Origin: Deltaproteobacteria bacterium | Lineage (GTDB): Bacteria; Desulfobacterota; Binatia; Binatales; Binataceae | DNA length: 64,000 bases | Direction of reading: 5' to 3' | NCBI GenBank assembly: GCA_021780755.1 | Contig: JAJXYF010000021.1 | Location: forward strand, 1 to 64,000 | Shown: piece after piece, positions 17,344 to 26,486 of the stretch | Numbering within the stretch: position 1 is the first letter of the stretch | How the letters are laid out: each line of letters begins with the position of its first letter | The notes under the pieces: model-generated | Told to the model about the DNA's origin: nothing | What the model saw: the letters and a program-made list of their open reading frames with translations, nothing else | The model's database searches: none | Position numbers and translations under genes: made by a program

Positions 17344-18849
17344 TCAGAACGAATAGATCGCGGCCGCCATGAACGTATCCTGACCGTTATAAGTGTGATC
17401 CGGATTCGGGAAATTCGGGCTCGTCGCCGGCGCGATAGCGCTGCCGAAGAACGGCGCCGCGTTCGACTCGTCATGCCGATATTCGAGTCGCCCCAGAAGT
17501 CCCGTCACGCCGGGAATCTTGTAGTTGATCGTCTCGGTAATTTCGCCCAGGGTCTGGCGCAGGCCGGTGCGGGAACCGTCGCTATCGCGGAACCATTCAC
17601 CGCGCGTGGCGAACTCGAGATGATCGTTCCAGTCATACACGATGTACCCCGCCGCTCCGGTCCAGCTCGCGCTCTTGTTCAGTAGCACAAAGCCCGGGTT
17701 GTACGGATCGGGCTGATCCGTTAACAGGCCGTTGCCATGAGAGCTGTAGGCCGGCGCGACGCTGATCGGGTTGCCCTCGTTGGCGTAGAGATACTCGCCG
17801 ATTAGTTGCAGGCCCGGTATCGGCGTATGCCAGGTCGCGATCGGATCGATCGCCCAGCGCTGCGAGTTGCCGTGGTTGACCTGCTCCGGCCCGTAAATGC
17901 CGTTGAGTACCAATGAAGTGTTAGCGGTCGGAGTCAGCGAGAGTTCGCCCTCCACGGACTGGCCGGAGTTGTTGTCCGTCGTGTCGTCCCAGCCATTGTT
18001 GACACCCAACGTCATGCTGACAGCGCTGTTGAAGGCGTACGTTCCGCGCAACCCCGTATGAGTGAACGGAATGCCAAAGCCGAAGATGTAGCTATTCGAA
18101 ATGTTGAAGTTCTGGTTTTGGTAAGTAGGGATAACCTCCTCGCCGAGCAGCGTCACGAAGCGGCCGAGCTGCAGGTTAATCCCGCTGCCGAACGGCACAG
18201 TATAGGTCAGGTACGCCTGCGTGAGATCAAACTCATTGTTGCTGACCGCAGACGGATTCAGGTTCGAATTCCGCGTCGAAGCGGCCAGCACGTTGGCGAC
18301 TTGACCGAAGTTCAGGTCGGTTACGAAGCCGACCCCGCCATCGGACACCCGCGCGATGTGAAGATTGAACTGCTGGAGGTTCCAACCTTCGCAATCGACG
18401 TCAAAGGTACGTAGCTGGTTGACACAACCGCCGGTAGCGGTCGGGTTCGGTCCACCCTTGCTGCCAAAACTGGTGTTCGGGTGATTGAGATTGTACTCGT
18501 AGGTGCCGTCGACCATGCCGTGAACCTGAATACCAAGGTTGGTCGCCAGGTTGGTCCTGATGTCCTCGACGCTCTTGCCGAGTCCGCCTACGGTCTCGCC
18601 GATGGTCTGGGGCTTCTGATCTGCCGGTGGCGGCGGTACTAATGCTTGCTCTGACTTGATGGTGGTGACTTCGCCCTTGAGTTCGTGAATCTCCTTTTGC
18701 AGTTCCTGAACCTCACTCTTGAGATCGCTGACCGATTCGCTCGAAGCATCCTGGGCCCATGCCGCCAGGGGTCCACACGTCAGTAGCAACGCAAGTGCCC
18801 CTGACGCCGCCAGCCTCGAAGTAAATCGACTCCCTACTGTTATCCTCAT
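17344..18849 (-). CDS. Outer-membrane beta-barrel porin (BBP2 type)
   Basis: A 501-residue outer-membrane porin. The start MRITVGSRF is followed by a signal peptide (ALALLLTCGPLAAWAQ), then a coiled-coil heptad stretch (VSDLKSEVQELQKEIHEL...) of about 30 residues, a Pro-rich linker, and a barrel of alternating strands ending in Phe (MAAAIYSF), the outer-membrane assembly signal. The strand series (GFVTDLNFGQVANVL, QAYLTYTVPFGSGINLQLGRFVTLLGEE) fits the putative beta-barrel porin-2 family (PF07642). The coiled coil may trimerise or contact peptidoglycan. A frame 52 codons longer exists but the GGAGG site and signal peptide favour this ATG. Confidence 0.85.
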   Translation of the reverse strand: MRITVGSRFTSRLAASGALALLLTCGPLAAWAQDASSESVSDLKSEVQELQKEIHELKGEVTTIKSEQALVPPPPADQKPQTIGETVGGLGKSVEDIRTNLATNLGIQVHGMVDGTYEYNLNHPNTSFGSKGGPNPTATGGCVNQLRTFDVDCEGWNLQQFNLHIARVSDGGVGFVTDLNFGQVANVLAASTRNSNLNPSAVSNNEFDLTQAYLTYTVPFGSGINLQLGRFVTLLGEEVIPTYQNQNFNISNSYIFGFGIPFTHTGLRGTYAFNSAVSMTLGVNNGWDDTTDNNSGQSVEGELSLTPTANTSLVLNGIYGPEQVNHGNSQRWAIDPIATWHTPIPGLQLIGEYLYANEGNPISVAPAYSSHGNGLLTDQPDPYNPGFVLLNKSASWTGAAGYIVYDWNDHLEFATRGEWFRDSDGSRTGLRQTLGEITETINYKIPGVTGLLGRLEYRHDESNAAPFFGSAIAPATSPNFPNPDHTYNGQDTFMAAAIYSF

Positions 18850-19193
18850 TTCCTCGTGTCCTCCCTGGCGGCCAGCTACTGCCACCTCCGGTCCCTGTTG
18901 AATGCAATGTCTGCCGTTGATTGGTAAGGCTCCCCCTTCGGGTGGCGGCAGACGCTCCCATCTGATCAAGATTCGTGCCTCCGAAAGAAGTGAGCCAATA
19001 GGCACCTATTTCGTGCTTTGAAGCACTCGGCAAGCCCATCCGAGCGGCAGATGCCGATTCATTACGCACTGCGATTTGCGATCCGTTCGATTTCGCTGTC
19101 TCGCTCGTCATAACCTCGCTCGTCGGTGCCGGGTCCGGCACGATGGATAGAGCCAACTCGGCCCAAATGAGCAGCCAAGACGTACCGCCGCCG
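18850..19193. other. Non-coding gap upstream of the porin gene
   Basis: About 340 bases between the porin start and the permease terminator. Open frames here lack family features and overlap the porin signal region in a shadow frame. Presumably it holds the porin promoter; I recognised no specific box or repeat. Confidence 0.4.
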
Positions 19194-19231
19194 ACAAAAA
19201 AACGGGGAGGACCCTGGTTGCGGTCCTCCCC
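19194..19231 (-). terminator. Intrinsic terminator of the permease gene
   Basis: Read on the minus strand, a perfect 10-bp stem (GGGGAGGACC / GGTCCTCCCC) with an 8-base loop is followed by G and seven T residues. It sits 40 bases beyond the permease stop and ends that transcription unit before the porin gene. Confidence 0.9.
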
Positions 19232-19271
19232 TTATCACCTCGAAATCACGCCCATTGCGGGTCGCAACCGG

Positions 19272-20945
19272 TCAGGCCGGCTTGGCAATCAGCACTGTGT
19301 CTTTGCCCTTGCGCTTGGAGTTGCGCGCAAAATAAATCGCGCCGTAGATGCCCCACACCGCCGACAGCACCACCGCGATAATCGGCTCCTTCCAGCTACC
19401 GATGCCTTCCAGGGGTCCGATTACATAGAACGCCAGGCAGGAGAAGTTGGCGATCGCGCCGAACACCGGCACCACCATGTGCTTGATGCCGTGGAACTCG
19501 TGGCGCTCCCTGAACGCAACGATGCACACGATGTTGGTCAGCCCATAGAGCACGAAGGTGCCAAAGTTCGACAGCAGCGTGACCGTCAGCAGACCGTTCG
19601 GCAGCGACGCCATCGTCGCGCTCGAGGCGAGACCGAACGAGTACCAGATGTTGTGCGGCAGCACCTTCATCGCATCGTCGGTCGGCGCCGAGCCGCCCGT
19701 GAAAAAGGCCAGCGCCGCGATCGCACCCAGCACCGCCGAGATATGGGCGAGGGTCCAAATCGCGCGATGGGGCGTCAGCTTCTCCCCGTGGAGTAACCCG
19801 AAATGCTCTGGCACTTCCTCGTCGCGGCCCATCGCATAGGTCACGCGGGCGCCCGTATTGATGCAGCTCAGCGTCGTACCGATGAGTGCCAGGAACACCG
19901 TGAAGGCCTCGATCAGCATGAACACCTCGCCGTGACCGCCCAGCAGCGCGTCACCGATCAGGGTCATCATGTCGCCGATGGGGGCCGCCGATCCGCTCGC
20001 CGCCTTCAGGCTGTAGGCGCTGCTCAGGAAGTAGTTCGCGGCAAAGTACTCGAACATGTAGCAGATGAGTCCCTGGATCGTGAGCGAGAGCAAAACCGCG
20101 CGCGGGATGTCCCGCTTGGGGTTTTTCGCTTCCTCGCCCATCGCCGTCACCGATTCAAATCCGACCAGCAGCAGGATCGCGATCGTCGCTTGCAGCATGG
20201 TGTACGAGAACGCATGCGGCGAGACTACCGAGAGCGCGCTCGGATGCGCCGGGTTGTCGCCCGAAAGCGCGTAATGCAGGGTCTGCGAGACCACGTTGCC
20301 GTTGGCGTCGAAGCCCAGACCGGTCGAACCTTCGGGATGGCCAACGCGGTACGCGATCGCCAGGGCGCCGAAGAACACCAGCGCCGCGATCTGGATCGCG
20401 TTGATCGCGATGTTCACGTTGGTCGAACCGTTCACGCCGCGAAACGCGATATACGAGACCGCGTACGAGAAGACGATCGCGATAAAGGCCATAAAGACCG
20501 GTCCCGGGATCGTGCTGTTCATCACGCTCGGGAACAGGTTGCCCACGATGTAGCCGACCAGAACGCCCATCGTCGTGACCATCACGGCGGGATAAATCCA
20601 GTAATACAGATGAGACGCCCAGCCGATGACGAACTTCGCGATGCGCGCGAAGCGGTAAGCTTTCGTCGTATTCAGGAACGCCTGTTCGGCGAACAAGTAG
20701 GAACTGCCGGCGCCGGGATAGAGCTTAGCCAGTTCCGAATACGACAGTGCGGTTGCATAGGCCAATGCCAGCGCCACCAGGATTCCGAACCACATCGCCA
20801 GCCCCGACGGCATGACGTAGCCCGCCTGGATGACGAACGTGATCCATAAAAATGCTCCTGGAGCGATCAGCGCCATCGCGTTGACCGTGACTCCAGTCAG
20901 CCCAAGTGTTGCCTGCATCTTGGGTGCTTCGGGTGTAGCAGCCAT
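19272..20945 (-). CDS. APC-family amino-acid permease
   Basis: A 557-residue polytopic transporter of the amino acid-polyamine-organocation superfamily. The first helix carries GLTGVTVNAMALIAPGAFLWITF, with the unwound substrate-binding region of this fold, and the segment LLVGFESVTAMGEEAKNPKRDIPRAVLLS is the signature loop after helix 6. Around 12-13 hydrophobic helices are visible. Substrate cannot be deduced. AAGGAGG lies about four bases before the second of two adjacent ATGs, which I use; the first ATG is too close to the ribosome site. A strong terminator follows. Confidence 0.92.
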   Translation of the reverse strand: MAATPEAPKMQATLGLTGVTVNAMALIAPGAFLWITFVIQAGYVMPSGLAMWFGILVALALAYATALSYSELAKLYPGAGSSYLFAEQAFLNTTKAYRFARIAKFVIGWASHLYYWIYPAVMVTTMGVLVGYIVGNLFPSVMNSTIPGPVFMAFIAIVFSYAVSYIAFRGVNGSTNVNIAINAIQIAALVFFGALAIAYRVGHPEGSTGLGFDANGNVVSQTLHYALSGDNPAHPSALSVVSPHAFSYTMLQATIAILLLVGFESVTAMGEEAKNPKRDIPRAVLLSLTIQGLICYMFEYFAANYFLSSAYSLKAASGSAAPIGDMMTLIGDALLGGHGEVFMLIEAFTVFLALIGTTLSCINTGARVTYAMGRDEEVPEHFGLLHGEKLTPHRAIWTLAHISAVLGAIAALAFFTGGSAPTDDAMKVLPHNIWYSFGLASSATMASLPNGLLTVTLLSNFGTFVLYGLTNIVCIVAFRERHEFHGIKHMVVPVFGAIANFSCLAFYVIGPLEGIGSWKEPIIAVVLSAVWGIYGAIYFARNSKRKGKDTVLIAKPA

Positions 20946-21278
20946 CATTCCTCCTTAAGGTCGATCCGCTCTGCGGATGTCAGATATGTCCCCGAGCAAA
21001 GGACAGACGAGCAGAAGCGGAGGTGAGCAAGACGAATGCCAACGAAAGTTGTAGGAAGTAATAGTACTATCGACGAGGCGTCGAAATTGAATGCCCACAT
21101 TGCGGGCAATTGCACATTGCAGGGTCAGCGATGTGGCGGAATTTCAACTCGCCGGGTTCGACGGTCAGAATGAATCGCGTATTCCGACCAGGGACTTCGC
21201 GACGATTAGAGGCAAAATGATTTACTACAATGGGTCAATAATAGAATTTACACTGTACGAAAGGTCCACGCGTGCAAA
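20946..21278. other. Non-coding gap between permease and SagB-like gene
   Basis: About 330 bases, AT-richer toward 21040-21280. It presumably contains the permease promoter. A short hairpin (GCCC-acattgc-GGGC near 21091-21106) and a repeated CACATTGC octamer are visible, but neither is diagnostic. No gene is supported here. Confidence 0.35.
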
Positions 21279-22838
21279 TTAATCCACTTCCTCTTCGATC
21301 AGCGGCCCGCGCGGACGCGGCACCCCCACCGCGACCATCAGCAAAGGACTTTTGCCCTCAGTGTGCGGCGCGAAGAATTTGGTAGTGTCATCATCATAGA
21401 AGGTCAGCCCCGACGCCCCGCAGCCAAGGGAATAAGCGGCGAGATACGCGCGCCCACCGAGAATTCCAGCTTCCAGATGTGCGTCGCGGTAGCCACGGTT
21501 TCCCAGCGCATCGAGGATGCGATCGAGGTTCGTCATATAACAGATGAGCGCACTGCAATCGGCGCCGAGCGGCTGCTCGAGGCAGAGGTACCCCGCCTCA
21601 CCGCGAAAATCGCCCAGCTTGATCAACTCGAAGCTCCCGGTTTCGCGCCGATAGTAGTAAGCACCCGGCACGATACCATCGACGGCATTCACGATCAGAT
21701 AGGGCTCGACCATCGAAGGAAAGTCGGCCTGGAGCGACGCTCGCGAGGTCGCCATGATGGTCGCGAGTTCCTCGGCCGTGATCGGCTCACGGGCAAAGGC
21801 ACGCGCCGATCCACGGCGCAGGATCGTCTCGCCCAGTCCCAACGCGTCGGCCGGCGGAAGGACGGTCGGAACGATCGCGTCGGTCGCCGCGGGCGCGGGC
21901 CTCGCTTCGAGCGACGCCGCCGTCACCACGCTAACTTCCTCGATCGATTCGAGGCGCGACGCGCGATGCATCTTGGCCAAATCGTCGTAAGACTTCTCTT
22001 GCGCCGACAACGGAATCGTGTCGAGTTCGAGCGGCGGGAGCGGCGTTGCCGCGTGCCCGTCGGAAACGGTGACCGACTCGCGCACGCGCCTCGCACGTCC
22101 GAGCGCGACCATGCAAATCGCCCCTTCGCGCTCGCCGTCGATGTCGATCAATCGCTCGACCGCGGCGTCCTCGAAGGCCGTGACGATTTCAGCGGCGAGC
22201 CGCTCGGCATTCGCGGCAGCCGTCAGATTTGCGAGCATCGTGCCCGCATCCCAGAAGCAATAGCGATAGGCGCGCGCCCGATATTTCCATGTACTGCGCC
22301 AGAAAATGGCCGACAGCATCAGGATTGCACGCGCCTCAACCAGTGCAGGACGCATTGCGGCCGCCCGCGCGAGATAGTCTCGCCAGTCGCCTCGCCTGAG
22401 CCCGCGCAGCTTCAGGTCGGCTGGGGAAAAGTGATACAGCCCAGGCTCGACGCCTTTGACCGCGATCGCCGCAAGGTAAACTTCGATCGGATAGAGCGCG
22501 CCGGCCGAGGCCGCTGCCCGAAAATGATAATCCTCGCCGCCCACCGTCTTGCTGCGAGTCAGGCCGGCCGCGCAGAAAAGGATTCGGGTCAGCGTCTCGA
22601 CGTCGAGCGGCGCATCGGTTGCGTCGAGCGGCCCCGCCGCTGTGATCGCGGCCGTCGCCGGCATCGCGGACAAGTCCAGTTCGCGCGGCAGCGCAATTGC
22701 CCCCGCCGCCGGATAAATCTTGTATTGCAGTGGACGGTTGTCCCAATCGAGCGCGTGCGGATTGCTCCGCACGTTGGTGTACGAATGCTTGGTGACTTCA
22801 TGGTAGAGCCGCGCCGCGTCGCGATCGTTGTTGCTCAA
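21279..22838 (-). CDS. Tandem SagB/ThcOx-type nitroreductase-fold dehydrogenase
   Basis: A 519-residue protein with two SagB-like nitroreductase domains. The N-terminal half (about 1-260) has RAAASAGALYPIEVYLA and the YRYCFWDAGTMLANL segment; the C-terminal half (about 320-519) has LRRGSARAFAREPITAEELATIM and RDAHLEAGILGGRAYLAAYSLGCGASGLTFYDDD. SagB enzymes are FMN-dependent azoline oxidases in thiazole/oxazole peptide clusters, but stand-alone members are common and of unknown role. No cyclodehydratase (YcaO) or precursor peptide gene is nearby. It is transcribed divergently from the cyclase-family gene. Confidence 0.85.
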   Translation of the reverse strand: MSNNDRDAARLYHEVTKHSYTNVRSNPHALDWDNRPLQYKIYPAAGAIALPRELDLSAMPATAAITAAGPLDATDAPLDVETLTRILFCAAGLTRSKTVGGEDYHFRAAASAGALYPIEVYLAAIAVKGVEPGLYHFSPADLKLRGLRRGDWRDYLARAAAMRPALVEARAILMLSAIFWRSTWKYRARAYRYCFWDAGTMLANLTAAANAERLAAEIVTAFEDAAVERLIDIDGEREGAICMVALGRARRVRESVTVSDGHAATPLPPLELDTIPLSAQEKSYDDLAKMHRASRLESIEEVSVVTAASLEARPAPAATDAIVPTVLPPADALGLGETILRRGSARAFAREPITAEELATIMATSRASLQADFPSMVEPYLIVNAVDGIVPGAYYYRRETGSFELIKLGDFRGEAGYLCLEQPLGADCSALICYMTNLDRILDALGNRGYRDAHLEAGILGGRAYLAAYSLGCGASGLTFYDDDTTKFFAPHTEGKSPLLMVAVGVPRPRGPLIEEEVD

Positions 22839-23102
22839 TTTGCGCGCCGCTCCTTCGGCGAAAGTCCGTGTCCGCCGTCATCATATCATTCGCGCGCCGA
22901 TCGGCGGATTAGCCATACTCGCCCGCACGCTATTCGCGGGGTTGGCCGCGCCCGCCCAGCCCATGCTATAGGCCGATACGGTGCCGGAACGCCGAATCGA
23001 TGCGGGCCGCGATGCGAGCGTACCCGCTGCCATCGGCAAGATGCCGGCAACGCTAACTCAGCAACCGAAGGCTCGAAGCGCCACCCAGGGAGGGTGCATT
23101 CC

Positions 23103-24017
23103 ATGGCAGCACGGTTGACCGTTCAGGAAGTCAAAGGGCTCTACGAAAAAATCAGCAACTGGGGTCGCTGGGGTGCCGAGGATGAGCGCGGGGCGCTCAA
23201 CTTCATCACGCCCGAGAAGCGCGCGCGGGCGGCGAAACTTGTGCAGAGCGGCGACATCGTCTCGCTGGCGCTGCCGCTCTCGACCAAAACTACGCCCGAC
23301 AATCCGCAGCCGGTGCAGCATATGATGTTGCATGCGGGACCGCCGGGAGTCGCGTCGCTCGATTACTTCGGTATGGCGCCGCATGGGATGGCCTTTACCC
23401 ATCTCGACGCGCTCTGCCACGTCTTCTACCAGGGCCGCATGTACAACGGCTTCAGCGACCGCGAGGTCGGCCGCTTCGGCGCGCGCAAGTGCGCCATCGA
23501 TGTGACGCGCGACGGTGTGATGAGTCGCGGCGTCCTGCTCGACATCCCCAAGGCCAAAAAAATCGAATGGCTGGACCCAGGTGACGAGATTTTCCCGGAA
23601 GACCTCGACGCGGCCGAGAAGCTCGGTAAGATCCGCGTCGAAGAGGGCGACATATTATTGCTGCGCACCGGGCGGCATCAACGGCGCAAGGTGAAAGGCG
23701 CGTGGGACCCGCGGCGCGAGGGACTGCCCGGCCTCGACGCGTCGTGCCTCGCCTGGATTCACGAACGCCGCGTCGCCGTCATCGGGTGCGACGCGGTCAG
23801 CGACATCGCGCCGAGTCCATATGGCGCCGAACTCGGATTGCCGATTCATATCGGCACGCTCGTGATGATGGGCATCCATCTAATTGACAATGCCGACTTC
23901 GACGCGCTCGCGGAGACCTGCGCGCGGCTCGGGCGCTATGAATTTCTGTTCACGATGGCGCCGTTGATTCTCGAACACGCGACCGCGTCGCCGGTCAATC
24001 CGCTCGCGCTGTTCTAG
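23103..24017 (+). CDS. Cyclase-family (kynurenine formamidase-like) hydrolase
   Basis: A 304-residue metal-dependent hydrolase of the putative cyclase family (PF04199). Motifs visible are FGMAPHGMAFTHLDALCHVFYQGRMYNG, matching the HxGTHxDxPxH-type metal site, and VAVIGCDAVSDIAPSPYG. Such proteins act as kynurenine formamidases or isatin hydrolases, or open lactone/amide rings. A much longer frame extends upstream but lies opposite the SagB-like gene and is not protein. The ATG follows a GGGAGGG site at about 12 bases; a GTG three codons upstream is possible. The amidohydrolase gene follows after 52 bases in the same direction. Confidence 0.85.
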   Translation: MAARLTVQEVKGLYEKISNWGRWGAEDERGALNFITPEKRARAAKLVQSGDIVSLALPLSTKTTPDNPQPVQHMMLHAGPPGVASLDYFGMAPHGMAFTHLDALCHVFYQGRMYNGFSDREVGRFGARKCAIDVTRDGVMSRGVLLDIPKAKKIEWLDPGDEIFPEDLDAAEKLGKIRVEEGDILLLRTGRHQRRKVKGAWDPRREGLPGLDASCLAWIHERRVAVIGCDAVSDIAPSPYGAELGLPIHIGTLVMMGIHLIDNADFDALAETCARLGRYEFLFTMAPLILEHATASPVNPLALF

Positions 24018-24069
24018 CTTCGCGCGGACACCTTGCGACGCCCCCATCTGACTATTCGGAGATGATCGA

Positions 24070-25266
24070 ATGAAGAGTGAAGCAATGGTAATCGACGCCG
24101 ACGGCCATATCCTCGAGCCGCCGGACCTGTGGGAGAAATACCTCGAATCAAAGTACCGCGATCAGGCGATTCGCGTTCGCGTCGGCGACGACGGATATGA
24201 GTATCTGGAAGTCGCGGGCAATCGCGCCAAATTGACGCGCCAGGGTCAACTCGGCACGCTCGGCGGAATGGGCAAGATGGTCGAGGAGGCACGGCGCCGT
24301 CGCGAAAAGTTTATCGACGCCGGGCGCGCGTCAGAATTGCGCTACGAAAAGCCCAAGCCCGAGGAAACCTACCTGAAGGGCGCAGCCTTCGGCACCATGG
24401 ACATGAAGGAGCGCCTGCAACTGCTCGACAAGGAGGAGATGGCCAAATCGATCCTCTATCCAACCATCGGGCTGCTGTGGGAATGCGAGACCAACGACGC
24501 CGCGCTCTCGGCGGCCTATTGCACCGCGTACAATCGATGGATCGCGGACTTCTGCCGCGATTCCGGCGGACGCCTGGTACCGGTCGCGCATCTTTCGCTT
24601 GGCGATCCCGAAGCCGCCGCCCGCGAACTCGAGCGCGCGGTCAAGGACGGATGCAAGGGCGCGTTCGTCGCGCCATTCACTATTTCCCGCCGCCCGCATG
24701 CCGATTCCGCGCACGATCGCATTTTCGCGATCGCGCAGGACGCTGGCATCCCGTTTGCCATTCATCCGACGCTCGAACCGCCAGCCCTCGGCGTGCATCA
24801 TCGCTATGAGGGCTTCGCCTGGGCGGCCTGGTACTACGATTTGTTCGCCGCGCAGGGCGTGCAGCACGCCTTCGCGACTTTCTTTCAACTCGGCGCGTTC
24901 GATCGCTTCCCCAAGCTCAAGGTCGTTGTGCTGGAATCGGGGGCGGGTTGGATTGGCTATTTCCTCGATCGCGCCGACGCGATCTTCAGCGGTACTACTA
25001 TCGCGCAAACCGTGCGCTTGAAGGAAAAGCCGTCATACTACTTCAAACGTAGCTGCTTCATTTCGGCAGATCCCGATGAGCGCACCATCGCGGGTATGAT
25101 GCAGCACGTCGGCGAGAACAAGTTTTTCTGGGCGAGTGACTACCCGCATCCGGACCATCCGGGTAACTACCTCGAAGAGCTGGCGGAGTTGGTCAAGCCG
25201 ATGGCGGATTCGGGGCGCCGCGGCATCCTCGGTGAAAACGTCGCGCGTGCCTACAACCTGATCTGA
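24070..25266 (+). CDS. Amidohydrolase-family (PF04909) protein
   Basis: A 398-residue TIM-barrel amidohydrolase of the amidohydrolase_2 group (decarboxylase/hydrolase type). The N-terminal metal motif is VIDADGHILEPPDLWEKYL (DxDxH in place of HxH); the central metal histidine is in GIPFAIHPT and the C-terminal aspartate in FFWASDYPHPD. Related enzymes decarboxylate or hydrolyse aromatic ring-cleavage products. GGAG precedes the ATG by eight bases. It is followed by a 12-bp-stem terminator, so it closes the unit started by the cyclase-family gene. Confidence 0.9.
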   Translation: MKSEAMVIDADGHILEPPDLWEKYLESKYRDQAIRVRVGDDGYEYLEVAGNRAKLTRQGQLGTLGGMGKMVEEARRRREKFIDAGRASELRYEKPKPEETYLKGAAFGTMDMKERLQLLDKEEMAKSILYPTIGLLWECETNDAALSAAYCTAYNRWIADFCRDSGGRLVPVAHLSLGDPEAAARELERAVKDGCKGAFVAPFTISRRPHADSAHDRIFAIAQDAGIPFAIHPTLEPPALGVHHRYEGFAWAAWYYDLFAAQGVQHAFATFFQLGAFDRFPKLKVVVLESGAGWIGYFLDRADAIFSGTTIAQTVRLKEKPSYYFKRSCFISADPDERTIAGMMQHVGENKFFWASDYPHPDHPGNYLEELAELVKPMADSGRRGILGENVARAYNLI

Positions 25267-25291
25267 GTAATCGATCGCGACCCCGGTATCG

Positions 25292-25328
25292 CGGGGCGAG
25301 GCGCCACCGCCTCGCCCCGTTTTCGTTT
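25292..25328 (+). terminator. Intrinsic terminator after the amidohydrolase gene
   Basis: Perfect 12-bp stem CGGGGCGAGGCG with a CCAC loop, followed on the plus strand by TTTTCGTTT. It begins 26 bases after the amidohydrolase stop. Confidence 0.88.
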
Positions 25329-25379
25329 AGTGGTGCGCCGTGATGCTGAAATCTTATTGAACGCAGCGAGGAACCTCGA

Positions 25380-25697
25380 GTGATCCGCGTCACGATCCTC
25401 TATCCCAAGACGCCGGGCAGCCGCTTTGATTTCGATTACTACGTCTCGACTCACATGCCGCTCTCGATCGCGCGCATCGGGCACGCGATGAGATCCGTCT
25501 CGGTCGAACGCGGACTCGATCCGGGTGCACCGTGGCCCCCACAGTCTTTTCACGCCCTCTGCCACTTTGTTTGCGACTCGAAAGAGGTATTTGAGAAGGC
25601 TTTCTTGCCGCATGCCGCGGAGCTTCAGGGCGACCTCGCGAACTACACCGATGTCGAGGCCATCATCTCGATGAGCAGCATCGAACTCGAACGGTGA
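25380..25697 (+). CDS. EthD-family small protein
   Basis: A 105-residue ferredoxin-fold dimeric alpha/beta-barrel protein of the EthD family (PF07110). The start VIRVTILYPKTPGSRFDFDYYVSTHMPL is characteristic: a first beta strand and the conserved Phe/Asp/Tyr...His motif. EthD proteins are needed for some monooxygenase degradation systems, with unclear biochemistry. The start codon is GTG with GAGG eight bases upstream. It lies downstream of the amidohydrolase terminator and therefore probably has its own promoter within the short gap. Confidence 0.82.
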   Translation: MIRVTILYPKTPGSRFDFDYYVSTHMPLSIARIGHAMRSVSVERGLDPGAPWPPQSFHALCHFVCDSKEVFEKAFLPHAAELQGDLANYTDVEAIISMSSIELER

Positions 25698-25735
25698 GCA
25701 TCAACCACGGCGACGCGCGGGCCAGCGCTTTGCGA

Positions 25736-26362
25736 TTATTGTGCCTTCTGGCGCAAGTAATGGCGATGCGCTTTGGCGCGATTCCCGCACGCCTGCATCG
25801 AGCACCAGCGGCGTGTGCCGTTCTTGCTATCATCGCGAAATAGCCACAGGCAGCGGTCGTTCGCACATTGACGAACACGCGCGGCATCGGGGCTGACCAG
25901 GATATCGGCGGTGGACCATAGCATCGGTGCCAGGATTCCCGCGACGGTCGTCTTCGCCTCGATTCGCCATCCGAATCCCTTATCGGCACGATCAAGGATT
26001 TGCCGAGACCCTGCTTCGCCCAACGCACGATTGAGCCTGCGCAGATCTTCCCGCGCGGGTGGCGAATCTGACGCTATGCTGCGCAGCAGCCGGTAAATCA
26101 TTTCGCGACTTTCGATCGCGGCGCCGAAGACCGTCACGCCCTGCGCAGGATGGGCCGCGAACCAATTACTCAGTTCCGTCGCCGCCCGCTCCGTCATCGC
26201 CTTGGATGAAACCATCCAGCCAAGCAGCTCGCCGATCGAATGAAGACTCTCAGTCGGCGCGCTGCCACGCCACGCGAGCGTGTTAACAAAGTCGAAACTC
26301 AAATCGCGACGTGGAACAACGACGAGATTGCGGGGCGATCGTGAATCGGTGGCGCTGGACAT
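25736..26362 (-). CDS. CGNR zinc-finger/ABATE-domain transcription regulator
   Basis: A 208-residue protein. The N-terminal part (about 15-150) fits the ABATE (putative stress-response ligand-binding) domain, starting LSFDFVNTLAWRG. The C-terminal CGNR zinc finger (PF11706) is explicit: RVRQCANDRCLWLFRDDSKNG then RRWCSMQACGNRAKAHRHY, giving four cysteines and the CGNR motif. CGNR proteins are presumed DNA-binding regulators. The gene is divergent from the VOC gene across 124 bases that contain two matching inverted repeats (26375-26394 and 26419-26438), the likely operator. Confidence 0.88.
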   Translation of the reverse strand: MSSATDSRSPRNLVVVPRRDLSFDFVNTLAWRGSAPTESLHSIGELLGWMVSSKAMTERAATELSNWFAAHPAQGVTVFGAAIESREMIYRLLRSIASDSPPAREDLRRLNRALGEAGSRQILDRADKGFGWRIEAKTTVAGILAPMLWSTADILVSPDAARVRQCANDRCLWLFRDDSKNGTRRWCSMQACGNRAKAHRHYLRQKAQ

Positions 26363-26374
26363 TCATCCTCTATT

Positions 26375-26394
26375 CTAACCAGCTTGAAGGTTGA
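26375..26394. promoter_or_regulatory. Operator half-site pair 1 (CTAACC-N8-GGTTGA)
   Basis: An inverted repeat CTAACC-N8-GGTTGA overlapping the -35 hexamer of the VOC gene promoter. A second copy with the same arms and spacing starts 44 bases further on. Both lie between the CGNR regulator and the VOC gene, so they are probably binding sites of that regulator. Confidence 0.7.
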
Positions 26395-26419
26395 CATCCA
26401 CCGGTAGTCTCGTTATATC
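26391..26419 (+). promoter_or_regulatory. Sigma-70-type promoter of the VOC gene
   Basis: Perfect -35 TTGACA at 26391-26396, a 17-base spacer, and -10 TATATC at 26414-26419 (four of six consensus). It reads toward the VOC gene, whose start is about 60 bases downstream of the expected transcription start. Operator 1 overlaps the -35 and operator 2 overlaps the start point. Confidence 0.7.
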
Positions 26420-26438
26420 TAACCATCATACAGGTTAG
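26419..26438. promoter_or_regulatory. Operator half-site pair 2 (CTAACC-N8-GGTTAG)
   Basis: Perfect inverted repeat CTAACC-N8-GGTTAG starting on the last base of the -10 hexamer and covering the expected transcription start of the VOC gene. Binding here would block initiation. It matches operator 1 in arm sequence and spacing. Confidence 0.72.
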
Positions 26439-26486
26439 CCAACCGAGGGCGCGGCTATAACGCCCTCTCACAGCGGAGGAAATACG

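Noticed and set aside
21279..22838. A thiazole/oxazole-modified peptide cluster
   Set aside because: Only the SagB-like oxidoreductase is present; no cyclodehydratase or precursor peptide is nearby.
21363..23102. The first 580 codons of an 884-codon plus-strand frame
   Set aside because: This part is antisense to the SagB-like gene. Only the last 304 codons are the cyclase-family protein, which has its own ATG and conserved motifs.
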